A DNA stretch of 64,000 bases from Chryseobacterium sp. W4I1 (GTDB taxonomy: Bacteria; Bacteroidota; Bacteroidia; Flavobacteriales; Weeksellaceae), in contig NZ_JAUSXQ010000001.1 of the NCBI RefSeq assembly GCF_030816115.1, forward strand, positions 3,224,001 through 3,288,000, written 5' to 3'. The position numbers were made by a program, and so were the translations under genes. Positions 8,511 to 16,960 of the stretch are shown piece after piece. The number at the start of each line of letters is the position of its first letter. Positions within the stretch are counted from its first letter, which is position 1. The notes beneath the pieces are model-generated. The model was not told where the DNA came from. It saw only the letters and a list, made by a program, of their open reading frames with translations, and did not search any database.

Positions 8511-9059
8511 ATGAAAAAAGTAATTCTTGACTTGGCCGTGACTTTAGACGGATTCATTGAAGGCCCCAATGGCGAAACCGATTGGTGCATTATGGATGAT
8601 GATATGAATTTTGAAGGCTTTCTGGACAGTATCGACACCATCTTTTATGGAAGGGTAAGCTATGATGCCTGGGGAAATTACCAGCCGGAAGACAATGCAG
8701 ATCCCGGAGAAAATAACTTCTGGAAATCTATTCATTCAAAAAACAAATATGTATTTTCAGGACAGGAAAGAGAAGATCCGGGAGCCGTTTTTGTCAGTAC
8801 TGATATTGCAGAAAAAACAGCTGAGATCAAAAATCAGGGTGGAAAAGATATCTGGCTCTATGGCGGAGCAGGACTTATCAAAACTTTTATCGAGCTTAAT
8901 CTTATCGACGTATACAGAATTTCAGTTCATCCTATTGCTTTAGGAAACGGGAAACCTCTGTTTGAAGATTTGAAAGAAAGGCTGGAATTAAAGCTGATCA
9001 CTACCAATGTCTTCAGATCAGGTGTAGTACAACTTATTTATGAACCGAAAAACAGCTAA
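8511..9059 (+). CDS. Dihydrofolate reductase / RibD C-terminal family protein
   Basis: 182 residues of the RibD_C/DHFR-like fold. Motifs are KVILDLAVTLDGFIEGPNGE at the N-terminus, YGRVSYDAW near residues 47-55, GGKDIWLYGGAGLIKTFIE near residues 112-130, and HPIALGNGKPLFED near residues 143-156. Stand-alone members are probable NADPH-dependent reductases, often annotated as dihydrofolate reductase family; the true substrate is rarely known. It is not the RibD of riboflavin synthesis, because the deaminase domain is absent. It lies between two terminators, so it is probably monocistronic. Confidence 0.85.
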   Translation: MKKVILDLAVTLDGFIEGPNGETDWCIMDDDMNFEGFLDSIDTIFYGRVSYDAWGNYQPEDNADPGENNFWKSIHSKNKYVFSGQEREDPGAVFVSTDIAEKTAEIKNQGGKDIWLYGGAGLIKTFIELNLIDVYRISVHPIALGNGKPLFEDLKERLELKLITTNVFRSGVVQLIYEPKNS

Positions 9060-9072
9060 ACCTGATACAAAA

Positions 9073-9117
9073 ACTCCGATATTGCGGAAATTTCTTTAAA
9101 GCTACCGGAGTCTCTTT
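9073..9117 (+). terminator. Terminator after the RibD-like gene
   Basis: ACTCCG pairs with CGGAGT across a loop of about 27 bases that can itself fold, followed closely by a run of T. It sits 14 bases after the stop codon. Confidence 0.6.
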
Positions 9118-9174
9118 TTTAAAATTTAGCAATAAAATCACAAGTTTCTTTTTACAACAAACCAATATATTATT

Positions 9175-9954
9175 ATGGAAAAATACGCCCAATCATCAGA
9201 CGGACTGAAAATTCACTATAAAGAAAGCGGACAGGGAAACGTTACCCTTATTTTTGTACACGGATGGCTTGGCAATGCCGAATGGTGGAATAACCAACAG
9301 GAATATTTCAAGGACAGATACCGCATCGTACAGATGGATCTGGCCGGACATGGAAAATCTGATTCCTCCAGAAAAGAATGGACAAGTGGATTATATGCAG
9401 ATGACATCAAAGCAGTCGCTGAACAGATCAATTCACCGGAGATTATTCTTATCGGGCATTCTATGTCGGGAGCCTACGTTCTTGAAGCAGCTTTAAAAGT
9501 TCCTCAGGCAAAGGCTATAATTCTGGTAGACACGATAAAAGACCTTAACGAAACGTTTACCGAAGAACAGGCCGAGCAGTTTTTATTTGTGAATTATCGT
9601 AATGATTTTAAAAATGCTGTTGAAAATATTCTTCCCCAATATCTTTTTGTAGAAAAAACTCCGCCCGATGTAAAACAGAAAATACAGAATGAGTTCCTGG
9701 AAAATGCTTCTGAAAAAGCCATTGATCTCCTTATGCCTTTGTACAAAAAAGATTTCAGGGATACAGCATCACAGGTTAAGATCCCGGTAAGAGCCATCAA
9801 TTCTGATAATTCTCCTACTAATATTGAAAACAACCGTGACTATTTAAAAAACTATAATTATACCAAAATAGAAGGAACAGGTCACTACCCTATGCTCGAA
9901 AATCCGGCAGAATTTAACAGAATTCTGGATGATGTACTTAAAGAATTGACTTAA
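9175..9954 (+). CDS. Alpha/beta hydrolase
   Basis: 259 residues, a complete single-domain alpha/beta hydrolase with no signal peptide. The oxyanion strand reads FVHGWLGNAEWW (about residues 28-39). The nucleophile elbow is GHSMSG (Ser near residue 99). The acid is probably the Asp in INSDN, and the histidine is in GTGHYPMLENP near residue 237. It is likely an esterase or lactonase in the cytoplasm; the substrate is unknown. It is the first of four genes packed within 9, 1 and 12 bases, so it is probably co-transcribed with DUF2200, DUF4272 and the SMI1-like gene. Confidence 0.85.
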   Translation: MEKYAQSSDGLKIHYKESGQGNVTLIFVHGWLGNAEWWNNQQEYFKDRYRIVQMDLAGHGKSDSSRKEWTSGLYADDIKAVAEQINSPEIILIGHSMSGAYVLEAALKVPQAKAIILVDTIKDLNETFTEEQAEQFLFVNYRNDFKNAVENILPQYLFVEKTPPDVKQKIQNEFLENASEKAIDLLMPLYKKDFRDTASQVKIPVRAINSDNSPTNIENNRDYLKNYNYTKIEGTGHYPMLENPAEFNRILDDVLKELT

Positions 9955-9963
9955 AAATAAATC

Positions 9964-10317
9964 ATGCAGAATACCAGAATTTTTACCACTGCTTTTGCAA
10001 GTGTTTATCCTCACTATATTCAAAAAGCAGAAAAGAAAGGACGTACAAAATCTGAGGTTCATGAAATTATATTTTGGCTCACAGGATATGATGAGAAAAG
10101 CCTGCAGGAAATTTTAGATAACAGAACTGATTTTAAAACTTTTTTTGAACAGGCTCCACAGATCAATCCCAATGTTTCATTGATCAAAGGAGTTATTTGC
10201 GGATACCGTGTAGAAGATATTGAAGATGAACTGATGAGAAATATCCGTTATCTGGATAAGCTTATTGATGAGCTGGCAAAGGGAAAGAAGATGGAGAAAA
10301 TATTAAGAGAGCCTTAA
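9964..10317 (+). CDS. DUF2200 family protein
   Basis: 117 residues, the full length of the DUF2200 family. Typical signatures are [19 protein letters not shown] at the N-terminus, [16 protein letters not shown], the [19 protein letters not shown] block and the C-terminal [12 protein letters not shown]. The family has no assigned function. It starts 9 bases after the hydrolase and ends one base before the next start, so it is an internal gene of the operon. Confidence 0.88.
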   Translation: MQNTRIFTTAFASVYPHYIQKAEKKGRTKSEVHEIIFWLTGYDEKSLQEILDNRTDFKTFFEQAPQINPNVSLIKGVICGYRVEDIEDELMRNIRYLDKLIDELAKGKKMEKILREP

Positions 10318-10318
10318 T

Positions 10319-10996
10319 TTGGGAGGTATTCCAGAAAATAATTTAAAAGAAAAAGAGTTGACAAGAAAAGAAAAAAACGAAGAAATTCTAAAAAAAGAAG
10401 GCGTAAAAATTAATTTTAGTCTTCCTCACATAGAAACAGACGAAGAAACGATCCTTAGAACTTCTGAAGAAATAGCCAGAAGACTAACCGTTCTCGCTGT
10501 GACAAACCTTACAGCTTTTGACGCTATTGATCCTGAAGAAGCAATCGATTATCTGAAAAACTGCGATCTTTGGGAGCATACCACTCCGGCGGAAAAGGAT
10601 TTTTTAACTGAGCCCACAGAACAAAAAAAAGCGCAGGAAAGCTGGAAATGTGAATGCATATGGGTCTTATTGTGGGCATTAAAAAAAGTAGACACCCTAC
10701 CCTTTCCTGATGAATTGTGTGACCTTAATGATATTCCGGCCGAAAATTACCCGGTTGGCGGAGACATTGATCCTAATGATTTCATTAATGCACCTCATGA
10801 GCTTCGTTCAAAATCCGAAATACTTGATGCAGCAGATTTATATTACCGTTATGACTGGGCCTGTGTTGACGCCCGAATCAACAATATTGAAATGACCACG
10901 GTAGATCCCGGTATTGTCTATGAGAGACACTATGCTTTAAACTGGCTGATCACTTATATGGATCAGGATTGGGATGATGTTTCATGTGATACGTAA
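10319..10996 (+). CDS. DUF4272 family protein, non-ATG start
   Basis: Up to 225 residues. The family pattern begins with TRKEKNEEILKKEGVKIN, then SEEIARRLTVLAVTN, and later WKCECIWVLLWALKKVD and AADLYYRYDWACVDAR; these fit DUF4272. There is no ATG near the start. The frame offers TTG at 10319, one base after the preceding stop, and TTG at 10358, immediately before the family's usual TRKEKNE beginning. I favour 10358 as the true start but give the longer frame. Function is unknown; DUF4272 proteins often sit with other small families of unknown role, as here. Confidence 0.75.
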   Translation: MGGIPENNLKEKELTRKEKNEEILKKEGVKINFSLPHIETDEETILRTSEEIARRLTVLAVTNLTAFDAIDPEEAIDYLKNCDLWEHTTPAEKDFLTEPTEQKKAQESWKCECIWVLLWALKKVDTLPFPDELCDLNDIPAENYPVGGDIDPNDFINAPHELRSKSEILDAADLYYRYDWACVDARINNIEMTTVDPGIVYERHYALNWLITYMDQDWDDVSCDT

Positions 10997-11008
10997 TCTA
11001 TCCGACAG

Positions 11009-11767
11009 ATGACACAACAGGAACTTATTGAAAAATTCATCAGCCTCTCAGAAGGAAAACTCACCACACACGAATGGATGAATTGGTTCACGGATCATAA
11101 AGATACTGTAGAAAAAATATGTGGAAGAACTGCCTTTCTTAAAATAAAACCCAAAGAAAGTTTCAGTGCGATCCGAAATGTATACATAGGGCAACTTGGC
11201 GCTTTTGACTGGCTACAATCTGTAAAGATCGACACGACTTTTTCTGAACTCTATAAAAAAGACTGGGAAAAAGAATTTGACAATTTCTGCAAAGTCGAAA
11301 AACAAAAAGAAAAGCAACTTCAGCAAGACATTGAAAACAAATTCGGCTATTTAAAAGATATCTATCCTAAATTTTTCAGGCAATTGACAAAATCATACAG
11401 CCACTCTGACATCATCGAAGCGGGTTTGCAGCAGGAATTTATTCTAAATAAAGAAAAAGAACTTTCTATACAATTGCCCGAAGATCTGATAATATGGTAT
11501 AGGAATATTTCCAACTTAAAGCTGGAAGGTTTAGAAATAGATTTTCAGGAATTAAGCACAAGAACAATTCAGAAAAAACAATACCTGATTATGGGAGAAT
11601 TCTGGTTGTATGGTGATGGTGATCAGTTGCTGTACAGCCTGGAGAATCAAAACATTTATATTTTTGCTCACGAGCACAGCCCTCCAAAAATAATAAAAAT
11701 AGCGAATTCATTATGTGATTTTGTGGAGAAAAAAATGGTAACTTATTTAAGGGAATACGAATCATGA
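11009..11767 (+). CDS. SMI1/KNR4 (SUKH)-like protein
   Basis: 252 residues, soluble. The N-terminal 110 residues are helical and not recognised. The C-terminal half resembles the SMI1/KNR4 fold: IEAGLQQEFILNKEKELSIQ, then LPEDLIIWYRNISNLKLEG, a YLIMGEFWLYGDGDQLLYS strand and IYIFAHEHSPPKIIKIANS. SUKH proteins often act as immunity proteins in polymorphic toxin loci, but no toxin gene is adjacent, so that role is not supported here. It is the last gene of the four-gene run. Confidence 0.65.
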   Translation: MTQQELIEKFISLSEGKLTTHEWMNWFTDHKDTVEKICGRTAFLKIKPKESFSAIRNVYIGQLGAFDWLQSVKIDTTFSELYKKDWEKEFDNFCKVEKQKEKQLQQDIENKFGYLKDIYPKFFRQLTKSYSHSDIIEAGLQQEFILNKEKELSIQLPEDLIIWYRNISNLKLEGLEIDFQELSTRTIQKKQYLIMGEFWLYGDGDQLLYSLENQNIYIFAHEHSPPKIIKIANSLCDFVEKKMVTYLREYES

Positions 11768-12010
11768 GATTTAAAATCTGATTCTTAGAAGGTTTCTAAA
11801 AGTGAAGTTTATCATAGCTCCACAAAAAGTAAAGCCATTTCAAATTGGAATGGTTTATTCTTTATGAATTTATACAGCAATCAGAAAAAAATGATCAAAG
11901 ATCCCTTCTCCAATTCAAAAAACTTCCCGAAATTAGCAGTCTGTGCGTTAAATATAAATCAATGAAATAAAATTTTAAATCAAAACATACAGTAAAACTT
12001 AGTATAAGTT
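11768..12010. other. Intergenic region before the FMN riboswitch
   Basis: Holds a weak hairpin at 11832-11856 (AAGCCATT pairs with AATGGTTT), a likely terminator for the SMI1-like operon. A 33-codon frame starting near 11864 has no support as a gene. The promoter of the ribB transcript should lie in the last 100 bases, but no good TAnnTTTG box was found. Confidence 0.5.
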
Positions 12011-12128
12011 TTCTTCGGGGCAGGGTGAAAATCCCTACCGGCGGTTACAGTCCGCGACTCCTTTCTTCTGAAAGGACTGATCTGGTGAAATTCCGGAACC
12101 GACAGTTAAAGTCTGGATGGGAGAAGAA
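12011..12128 (+). ncRNA. FMN riboswitch (RFN element)
   Basis: A complete FMN aptamer. The closing stem P1 pairs TTCTTC (12011-12016) with GAAGAA (12123-12128). Between them come the invariant blocks GGGGCAGGGTGAAAATCCCT, ACCGGCGGT, CAGTCCGCGA, CTGGTGAAATTCCGG, ACCGACAGT and GTCTGGATGGGAGA in the right order. It binds flavin mononucleotide and lowers expression of riboflavin genes. The target is ribB, 95 bases downstream. Confidence 0.97.
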
Positions 12129-12180
12129 AATGAAACGGTCAGTAAGATTCCTTACGGGCTTATTGTGCCGTATTTCATTT
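12128..12180 (+). promoter_or_regulatory. Candidate expression-platform hairpin of the FMN riboswitch
   Basis: AAATGAAACGG pairs with CCGTATTTCATTT (two bulged bases) immediately after the aptamer's 3' arm and shares one base with it. No T-run follows, so it is not a classical terminator. A second near-palindrome centred on ACTTTTAAAAGT lies just before the ribB start codon and could mask it. Translational control is therefore more likely than transcriptional, but this is inference. Confidence 0.45.
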
Positions 12181-12222
12181 CCATGTACCGAAGACTATTT
12201 TAACTTTTAAAAGTAAAATAAC

Positions 12223-12870
12223 ATGGAAAAATTATTAGAACAATTTGGAGCAACCTCCACAGAACGTGTAGAAAATGCACTTCTAAAACTACAACAGGGA
12301 AAAGGAGTTCTTTTAGTAGATGATGAAAACCGTGAAAACGAAGGTGATATCATCTTTCCCGCATCCACCATTACAGAAAAAGATATGGCTCTTTTGATCC
12401 GAGAATGTAGTGGCATCGTCTGTCTGTGTATTTCAGAAGAAAAAAGCAGACACCTGAACCTCCGCCCAATGGTGGAAACCAATAATTCAAAAAATCAAAC
12501 TGCATTCACCATTTCCATCGAAGCCAAGGAAGGCGTAGAATCCGGGGTTTCAGCAAAAGACCGTGTCACAACGATCAGAACAGCTGTGGCAGAAAATGCG
12601 CAGGCTGAACACATTGCCAGTCCGGGACACGTTTTCCCACTTATTGCCAAACAAGGTGGTGTTTTCGAAAGACGTGGCCATACAGAAGGCAGTGTAGATC
12701 TTGTGAAAATGGCGAATCTCGGTGACGACGCCGTCCTCTGTGAACTGACGAATGAAGACGGCTCTATGGCAAGACTTCCTGAAATTGTGGACTTTGCTGT
12801 CAAAAAAGGGATGAGCGTCGTGACCATCGAAGACATTTATGCTTACCGTAAAATGGTGATGAGCAATTAA
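12223..12870 (+). CDS. ribB: 3,4-dihydroxy-2-butanone 4-phosphate synthase
   Basis: 215 residues, equal in length to monofunctional RibB. The metal and substrate signature [10 protein letters not shown] is at residues 33-42. The second active-site region [11 protein letters not shown] lies near residue 145 and the [16 protein letters not shown] block near residue 171. The enzyme converts ribulose 5-phosphate to formate and the four-carbon precursor of riboflavin. No GTP cyclohydrolase II domain is fused, unlike the bifunctional RibBA common in Bacteroidota. The upstream FMN riboswitch gives feedback control. No other rib gene is nearby, so this may be a stand-alone regulated copy. Confidence 0.95.
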   Translation: MEKLLEQFGATSTERVENALLKLQQGKGVLLVDDENRENEGDIIFPASTITEKDMALLIRECSGIVCLCISEEKSRHLNLRPMVETNNSKNQTAFTISIEAKEGVESGVSAKDRVTTIRTAVAENAQAEHIASPGHVFPLIAKQGGVFERRGHTEGSVDLVKMANLGDDAVLCELTNEDGSMARLPEIVDFAVKKGMSVVTIEDIYAYRKMVMSN

Positions 12871-12896
12871 ACTTAAACATTTTTAACGCACAAAGT

Positions 12897-12926
12897 CGCC
12901 TGCTGATGCTATCAGTAGGCGTTTTT
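12897..12926 (+). terminator. Terminator after ribB
   Basis: CGCCTGCTGA pairs with TCAGTAGGCG (one G-U pair) around a short loop, followed by TTTTT. Confidence 0.85.
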
Positions 12927-13008
12927 ATTAAAAATTTAAATAAAAGTAAATAAAATTAACATTTTAATACTATTTTTTAATTATTTTTAACAAAAAAAAA
13001 TAATAACC

Positions 13009-14007
13009 ATGAAAAAATCTTTACTCCTTTTATTAGGAGCTTCTGCAATGTTTTCTGCGCAGATCACGCTTACAAAAACAGCCAATGACCCTATTTCTGG
13101 AAACATTATCAATTACAATCATGTAACCGGAGCCGTAAACAACTCCGCAACAGGAGCTAATACTATATTTTCAAACGGAGGTCTTACAATGGGAATCTCG
13201 TCAATAACGACTTATTCTACTCCTACTTCTGCTGAAATAACAACATTTCCGGGTTCTACCATTAAAATGATAGACGGAACAACAACTATTTATTATAAAG
13301 CTTCTACAACAAAACTGGAAATTACAGGAATTGTAAATCCACAGCTTACCTTAAATTTCAGTGTAGATAATGGTACTTATAATAACTATCCTACCACTTA
13401 TGGGCCGGCACAAAATGATACGGCTAAAGGAACTTTCTCGTCATCTGTTGCCAACGGATTATTCAGTGGCACAATGACTGCCCAAGCTGATGCATATGGA
13501 ACTCTGATTATAGGTAATCAAACATACAGTAATGTTCTTAGAGTAAAATATACACAGAATCTTAATCTATATGCATCTTTTGATGTTATTTATGCTAACC
13601 CTATCGGAACAGCTACCAATACGTCCTATGCTTATTACGATGCTTCTCACAGATATGCTCTGCTAAATTCTACAAGCGGAAATGTCAGTGTTCCATTGTT
13701 GAGTATCAACCAGACAGTAGCCACCGCATTAGCTTTAAACGAAGCATTTCTGGCAACCAACAATACAATAAAAAAAGAAAACTTAGTGGTTTACCCTAAC
13801 CCTGCACAGGACTTTATCGGTTTCAAAGGAAATACAGATAATTACTCTAAAGCAAATATTTACAGTCTGGATGGGAAACTGGTTAAAACATCAGATGTAA
13901 AATCCGGGAATATTCAAATCTCAGATCTTCCGCCAGCTTCTTATTTCATAGAGATCAGTGGAAAAAATGCTACAGACACAAAGAATACAAAATTCATCAA
14001 GAAATAA
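13009..14007 (+). CDS. Secreted T9SS type A protein of unknown function
   Basis: 332 residues. A signal peptide (MKKSLLLLLGASAMFSAQ) is followed by about 220 residues rich in Thr, Ser, Asn and Gly, likely beta-structured (TKTANDPISGNIINYNHVTG; GNQTYSNVLRVKYTQNLNLY). The C-terminal 75 residues are a T9SS type A sorting domain with VVYPNPAQDFIGF, YSLDGKLVKTS and PPASYFIEISG. It is expected on the cell surface or in the medium. The central region is not recognised. A strong terminator follows. Confidence 0.85.
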   Translation: MKKSLLLLLGASAMFSAQITLTKTANDPISGNIINYNHVTGAVNNSATGANTIFSNGGLTMGISSITTYSTPTSAEITTFPGSTIKMIDGTTTIYYKASTTKLEITGIVNPQLTLNFSVDNGTYNNYPTTYGPAQNDTAKGTFSSSVANGLFSGTMTAQADAYGTLIIGNQTYSNVLRVKYTQNLNLYASFDVIYANPIGTATNTSYAYYDASHRYALLNSTSGNVSVPLLSINQTVATALALNEAFLATNNTIKKENLVVYPNPAQDFIGFKGNTDNYSKANIYSLDGKLVKTSDVKSGNIQISDLPPASYFIEISGKNATDTKNTKFIKK

Positions 14008-14015
14008 TAAAAACA

Positions 14016-14050
14016 AAATCCCCGCTCCTACAAGTGAGCGGGGATTTTTT
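14016..14050 (+). terminator. Terminator after the T9SS protein
   Basis: AAATCCCCGCTC pairs with GAGCGGGGATTT around CTACAAGT and continues into a T-run. Confidence 0.92.
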
Positions 14051-14069
14051 ATAACATTTAAAATTGCTT

Positions 14070-14238
14070 TTAAAAGGTAGCTGCAGGTGCAGTTTCATTA
14101 TTCAGCTTTCTTTGCAGCTCTGTTTTCTTCCCTTTCGAAAAATCAAAACTTACTCCCATAACGAACATCGATTACATTCTCCTGAGAAAACACAAAAATT
14201 CCACAAAGAAAAAACACAGAATATATAGTCTTTTTCAT
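14070..14238 (-). pseudogene. Gene remnant: signal peptide joined to an outer-membrane C-terminus
   Basis: The first frame (14238 down to 14143) encodes 31 residues that begin with a signal peptide (MKKTIYSVFFLCGIFVFSQ) and end at a TGA. Skipping one base there opens a second frame that runs DFSKGKKTELQRKLNN to a TAA at 14070. Together about 55 residues remain. The N-terminus is that of a secreted protein and the C-terminus looks like the end of a beta-barrel receptor, with everything between lost. I read it as a decayed outer-membrane protein gene. No full copy is present in the window. Confidence 0.5.
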
Positions 14239-14535
14239 ATTTAAAATAGAATTGTCTTCCACTAATAAGACAGCCAATATCCAACATTTGTTACATATCT
14301 GCGAAAGTTTAATCACAAATACCTGACTTATTTTTTAAGCATCTGTTAATCAAATAAAACTGAAGTAAAATGCTTAAGTATAAATTGATTATTCTACCAT
14401 GATGCAGGCATTCAAAAACCCTAAAAAAACAATCATATGCTTGTTTTTTTAAACAAAAATCAAATCATAATGAAATATTAATAATTTTTTGCCCGTTTTT
14501 TGCTGACACTTTATAACATCACAAAATATAAGGTC
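14239..14535. other. Intergenic region, AT-rich
   Basis: No gene is visible. A hairpin at 14424-14450 (AAAAAAACAA pairs with TTGTTTTTTT) could terminate transcription on either strand, perhaps for a gene now lost. The promoter of the porin-like gene should lie between it and 14535. Confidence 0.5.
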
Positions 14536-15288
14536 ATGAAAAAGTCTCTCATCCTAATATCCTGTTTCCTCCTTTCACAGGCAGACGCACAAGAACTTGA
14601 AGCTGTTCCCGCAGATAAGATGAATATCATTAAGACCAACGTTACAGCTTATGCATTCAGAAACATCAACCTTTCTTATGAAAGAGTCATTACCCAATGG
14701 TTTTCTCTGAATATAGGTTTCGGAACGATGACCCAGGGGAAAGCACCTTTCATTAACGCTTTTTTGAAAGACGAAGATGAAAAAAGATTTCAGAACCTGA
14801 GAGTAAAGGCTACGAATTTTACCATAGAACCCAGGTTTTATATTGGAAAAGGCTATGGAAAAGGATTTTATTTTGCCCCTTACTATCGGTATTCCGATGT
14901 TTCATCCAATTCTTTTGATTTCTATTATGATTATTATGCAGTAGATGGAAACACATATCAGATTCCGCTTAAGGGTCAGGGAAGCACCAGCGGAAACAGT
15001 GGCGGACTGATGGTTGGCGTACAGTTTTTCTTAACCAGAAGCCAGAATCTTGTCCTCGATTTCTGGATCGCAGGTGCCCATTACGGAAGTGGAAAAGGTG
15101 ACTTTACTATGACCAGCAATTATGCGCTGACCCCGGAAATGCAGGCACAGCTAAAAAAAGAAATTGAAAATCTGGACATTCCTTTTGTAGATTACACCGT
15201 AGAAACCAATACCAATGGAGCAAAAGTAAAAGTGGACGGACCGTGGGCGGGCTTCCGAAGCGGACTCTCCATTGGATATAGATTTTAA
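14536..15288 (+). CDS. Outer-membrane beta-barrel protein (DUF3575/porin-like)
   Basis: 250 residues from the ATG at 14536, which begins a signal peptide (MKKSLILISCFLLSQADAQ). The in-frame TTG at 14500 would add an unlikely leader. The mature part alternates strands of a small barrel: IIKTNVTAYAFRNINLSYER, TNFTIEPRFYIGKGYGKGFY, FAPYYRYSDVS, and a C-terminal GPWAGFRSGLSIGYRF ending in the aromatic residue typical of outer-membrane proteins. Function is unknown. It resembles Bacteroidota DUF3575 or OmpW-sized proteins. Confidence 0.75.
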   Translation: MKKSLILISCFLLSQADAQELEAVPADKMNIIKTNVTAYAFRNINLSYERVITQWFSLNIGFGTMTQGKAPFINAFLKDEDEKRFQNLRVKATNFTIEPRFYIGKGYGKGFYFAPYYRYSDVSSNSFDFYYDYYAVDGNTYQIPLKGQGSTSGNSGGLMVGVQFFLTRSQNLVLDFWIAGAHYGSGKGDFTMTSNYALTPEMQAQLKKEIENLDIPFVDYTVETNTNGAKVKVDGPWAGFRSGLSIGYRF

Positions 15289-15309
15289 AATACCTATTTT
15301 AGATATGGC

Positions 15310-15340
15310 TAACCGTTCTTTTTAAGAGCGGTTAATTTTT
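15310..15340 (+). terminator. Terminator after the porin-like gene
   Basis: TAACCGTTCT pairs with AGAGCGGTTA (one G-U pair) around a short loop, followed by ATTTTTT. Confidence 0.8.
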
Positions 15341-15393
15341 TGACAAAATTTGTATCTTGGTTTTTTCATAATCTTCGTTATTTAAACCAATCT

Positions 15394-16686
15394 ATGAATT
15401 CATCATCCATAACTACTGCTCAAAGAATCAAAGCCATTGTAGGCGGATCCATCGGAAATCTGGTCGAATGGTATGACTGGTATGCCTATGCTGCCTTTGC
15501 CATTTATTTTTCCCATTCATTCTTTCCGGATTCTGACCAGAATGCCCAGCTGATGAATACAGCAGGAATATTTGCCGTAGGTTTCCTGATGCGTCCGATT
15601 GGAGGCTGGGTATTCGGAAGTATAGCTGATAAGGTCGGCAGAAAAAAGGCCATGACTCTTTCGGTACTGCTGATGTCTTTCGGATCTCTGCTTATAGCCC
15701 TTACCCCCACCTATAAATCAATCGGAATTCTCGCACCCATGCTCCTGCTTCTTGCCAGACTTCTTCAGGGATTGAGTGTAGGAGGAGAATATGGAGTTTC
15801 TGCGACATACCTCAGCGAAATGGCATCAGAAAAACGCAGAGGTTTTTATTCAAGCTTTCAATATGTCACCCTGATTGGCGGGCAGCTGATTGCATTGGGA
15901 ATTCAGCTGATCCTGCAGAAATTACTTTTAACGGAAACCCAGCTTGAAGAATGGGGCTGGAGAATTCCTTTCGTTATCGGAGCCCTGCTTTCGGTCATTG
16001 CTTTATACTTAAGAGCTAACCTCCACGAGACAGAAGCTTTTGAAAATAAAAAAGAAGTCAATGAAAAGAAAAAAGGTACCGTGAAAGAACTTCTTAAGCA
16101 CCCTAAAGCATTACTTACCGTAATAGGTCTGACTTTAGGCGGAACTCTTGCATTCTATACCTATACGACCTATATGCAGAAATTCCTTGTGAATACCGTT
16201 CACCTTACCAAAGAACAGTCTACCCTGATATCATTTATTTCGTTATTTATATTTGCATGCCTGCAGCCGGTATTCGGAGCATTGTCAGACAGGATCGGAA
16301 GAAGACCGCTTCTTTTGGGTTTTGGAATTCTGGGGACCCTGTGTACCGTTCCTCTTCTTACTGCTTTAAGTACCACCACCTCGATGTGGGGCGCATTTTT
16401 ACTAATCATGGCAGCACTGATTATTGTCAGTGGCTACACTTCCATCAACGCCGTTGTAAAAGCAGAGCTTTTCCCTTCTGAGATCAGAGCTCTTGGAGTA
16501 GGTCTTCCCTATGCCCTTACGGTAGCTATTTTCGGAGGAACCGCGGAATATATTGCTCTTTGGTTTAAACAAGCCGGTTCAGAGGAGTATTTTTACTGGT
16601 ATATCACAGGCTGTATCTTGTTTTCCCTGATTGTTTATGCAGGAATGAAGGACACGAAAAAAACTTCAACGCTGGATAAGGATTAA
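15394..16686 (+). CDS. MFS transporter, metabolite:H+ symporter (MHS) family
   Basis: 430 residues from the ATG at 15394, which places the family start correctly; 18 upstream codons are in frame but not needed. The N-terminus has VGGSIGNLVEWYDWYAYAAF, the hallmark of MHS proteins such as KgtP and ProP. DKVGRKKAM follows helix 2 and RLLQGLSVGGEYG lies in helix 4. GALSDRIGRRPLL repeats motif A in the second half. It is an inner-membrane proton symporter, probably for a dicarboxylate such as 2-oxoglutarate, judging by length and resemblance to KgtP. The substrate is inferred. Confidence 0.88.
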   Translation: MNSSSITTAQRIKAIVGGSIGNLVEWYDWYAYAAFAIYFSHSFFPDSDQNAQLMNTAGIFAVGFLMRPIGGWVFGSIADKVGRKKAMTLSVLLMSFGSLLIALTPTYKSIGILAPMLLLLARLLQGLSVGGEYGVSATYLSEMASEKRRGFYSSFQYVTLIGGQLIALGIQLILQKLLLTETQLEEWGWRIPFVIGALLSVIALYLRANLHETEAFENKKEVNEKKKGTVKELLKHPKALLTVIGLTLGGTLAFYTYTTYMQKFLVNTVHLTKEQSTLISFISLFIFACLQPVFGALSDRIGRRPLLLGFGILGTLCTVPLLTALSTTTSMWGAFLLIMAALIIVSGYTSINAVVKAELFPSEIRALGVGLPYALTVAIFGGTAEYIALWFKQAGSEEYFYWYITGCILFSLIVYAGMKDTKKTSTLDKD

Positions 16687-16698
16687 TTTACTCTTTAA

Positions 16699-16749
16699 AA
16701 AATAAAATACGTGCGCTGTAGAAATTCTGCAGCGCACGTATTTTATTTT
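16699..16749. terminator. Bidirectional terminator between convergent genes
   Basis: A very long hairpin. The left arm (from 16699) contains AAAATACGTGCGCTG and the right arm CAGCGCACGTATTTT, with one mismatch near the AAATT loop. A-runs and T-runs flank it, so it can act on both strands. It overlaps the last codon of the minus-strand gene. Confidence 0.93.
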
Positions 16750-16960
16750 AATGGTAAGCCTGCTTGAATTTTTCAATCATGCTGTCCAGGTTATGTCGCT
16801 GAACATATATACTTTTCACTTCCTGATATCTTGGTGACTTGTAAAAAACCTCATGAAAGTCCATACTTCCGTTTCCAACTTTCACTACTTTCTGTACATC
16901 GATATTGAGCTTTTTCAACTCGTCTTTAAAGACTTTAAACTCATCCTGTATGCTGCTCAT
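16748..16960 (-). CDS. Small conserved-looking hypothetical protein
   Basis: 70 residues, highly charged and helical, without a signal peptide. The N-terminal half reads MSSIQDEFKVFKDELKKLN, likely coiled coil. The rest contains GNGSMDFHEVFYKSPRYQ and a C-terminal amphipathic helix. The family is not recognised. A clean terminator at its end and good codon use support a real gene. Confidence 0.6.
   Translation of the reverse strand: MSSIQDEFKVFKDELKKLNIDVQKVVKVGNGSMDFHEVFYKSPRYQEVKSIYVQRHNLDSMIEKFKQAYH

Noticed and set aside
11864..11965. 33-codon frame before the FMN riboswitch
   Set aside because: No initiation signal and no coding-like composition. It lies after a probable terminator in a leader region.
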